Positions 19,920-20,570 of a stretch of DNA of 20,570 bases are shown piece by piece (positions within the stretch are counted from its first letter, which is position 1; every line of letters begins with the position of its first letter). The position numbers were made by a program, and so were the translations under genes. Source of the stretch: a virus. The notes below the pieces were generated by a model that saw only the letters and a list, made by a program, of their open reading frames with translations, was not told where the DNA came from and ran no database searches. The DNA lies in IMG/VR virus record IMGVR_UViG_3300044705_000157, positions 1 through 20,570 of that record; one strand, 5' to 3'.

Positions 19920-20200
19920 TGGACAAAAACATAGAGCATGCTCGCGAACTGTGGCAGGAATGGGGGCCAACTATTCTAAAGAGCACAATGGTACTCGCTG
20001 ACCCCCAACCAGAAACAACACTAGACGAAGCTGCGCACGAGGTAGCTAGGCGTGCTTTAACTCGCTCTAAAGTAGAGGACCGATGGGGCATGACCTTCGG
20101 TAGCACGCACAAGCTCTACCTAGCAGAAGAGCTGCTTAATGCAAATACCGAGCTGGCAAGAGCACTTGACATCTACGAGGAGTTACTCCCCGACGAATGA
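19919..20200 (+). CDS. Hypothetical helical protein
   Basis: A 93-residue, mostly helical acidic protein. TAATG coupling with the HTH gene and GAAAGG before ATG suggest co-translation. Helices: NIEHARELWQEWGPTILKS, DEAAHEVARRALTRSK, and YLAEELLNANTELARALDIY. Unknown role. Confidence 0.6.
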   Translation: MDKNIEHARELWQEWGPTILKSTMVLADPQPETTLDEAAHEVARRALTRSKVEDRWGMTFGSTHKLYLAEELLNANTELARALDIYEELLPDE

Positions 20201-20208
20201 TAGCTTAT

Positions 20209-20214
20209 TAGAAT
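20209..20214 (+). promoter_or_regulatory. Possible -10 box TAGAAT for right-edge genes
   Basis: TAGAAT lies 9 bases past the preceding stop. Here the next ATG is about 30 bases away with a strong GGAAGGAGG site, so unlike the other TAGAAT boxes this would give a leadered mRNA. Confidence 0.45.
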
Positions 20215-20244
20215 TTGTATTCCACAAAGGGAAGGAGGAAGGCA

Positions 20245-20289
20245 ATGGTTAACTGGATCACCATACTACAAAGGAAAGAGGGAGCGTGA
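20245..20289 (+). CDS. 14-residue upstream ORF (possible leader peptide)
   Basis: ATG after a strong GGAGG encodes MVNWITILQRKEGA, ending with TGA that overlaps the GTG start of the next gene (GTGA). The good ribosome site suggests it is translated and couples translation to the downstream gene; a functional peptide is less likely. Confidence 0.35.
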   Translation: MVNWITILQRKEGA

Positions 20290-20570
20290 AATCACCCGGC
20301 TATATTGGCGAAGAGCACATCAACCGTATCTGCGGCCGCTTTTTCGGCCTTGGCGAGAATGGAAAAGAAACTATATGCGGTAAAGAGGCAGCTATCCACA
20401 TTGTTTGGCATTTTGGCGAGAGGGGTGACGACCCGGTAATGGCTATGGCGTGCAACGAGCACCGCGAAGAAGTGCTCGCGCGATGGGGGCCCGCGCTATG
20501 GCACGAGATAGGTCCGTGCTGTGGGATGCCCGGCGCTCTTTGGCTCCTCAAAGAGAATGTGTGCCGTTAC
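20286..20570 (+). CDS. Cys/His-rich hypothetical protein, truncated by window end
   Basis: GTG start with GAGG upstream; 95 codons are present and the frame is still open at the right edge. It has ICGRFF, TICGKEAAIHIVWHF, ACNEHREEVLARWGP and GPCCGMPGALW, a spacing of Cys and His that recalls small zinc-binding proteins of actinophages. Function unknown. Confidence 0.6.
   Translation, partial: MKSPGYIGEEHINRICGRFFGLGENGKETICGKEAAIHIVWHFGERGDDPVMAMACNEHREEVLARWGPALWHEIGPCCGMPGALWLLKENVCRY

Noticed and set aside
1-20570. tRNA genes, CRISPR arrays, integrase or attachment sites
   Set aside because: No cloverleaf-like sequence, repeat-spacer array, recombinase motif or att-like direct repeat was seen by eye on either strand.

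Overview
The window is a stretch of a tailed double-stranded DNA phage or prophage, probably a long-tailed (siphovirus-like) one. The evidence is a near-complete head and head-to-tail morphogenesis block on the minus strand: small and large terminase, portal, MuF-like protein, XkdF-type protease, scaffold, decoration protein, major capsid protein, connector/adaptor set, tail terminator, tail tube, and a frameshifted tail assembly chaperone. A lysis cassette lies on the plus strand. The host cannot be named. Six genes start with a -10 box a few bases before the start codon (leaderless transcripts), while most others have GGAGG-type ribosome binding sites. That mix fits Actinomycetota or Deinococcota better than enterobacteria, but this is inference.

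Layout: 117-15365 (minus) is the packaging/structural operon, transcribed right to left, with the terminases near its start and the tail chaperone at the left edge; the tape measure should follow just outside. Terminator-like hairpins separate several of the highly expressed genes (scaffold, decoration protein, capsid, tail tube, chaperone). Two islands of small plus-strand genes (7482-7998 and 10240-11735) interrupt the block like morons and have their own TAGAAT promoters. A DNA adenine methyltransferase follows the large terminase. Small hypothetical and membrane proteins (14375-15365) lie upstream of the terminases.

Region 16041-18644: an endolysin with a GH19-like domain and an NlpC/P60-like peptidase, followed by a holin. 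Its peptidase catalytic Cys is interrupted by a 327-residue intein. On the opposite strand, confined within the intein, lies a 296-residue gene with two helix-turn-helix repeats and a Vsr/DUF559-like nuclease domain, with its own GGAGG site. This is most simply read as a homing endonuclease encoded antisense to the intein that carries it, codon opposite codon. It is the most interesting object in the window.

Region 18480-20570: a minus-strand zinc-ribbon protein under a near-consensus promoter with a putative operator, then a plus-strand excisionase-like HTH protein and small accessory genes running off the right edge.
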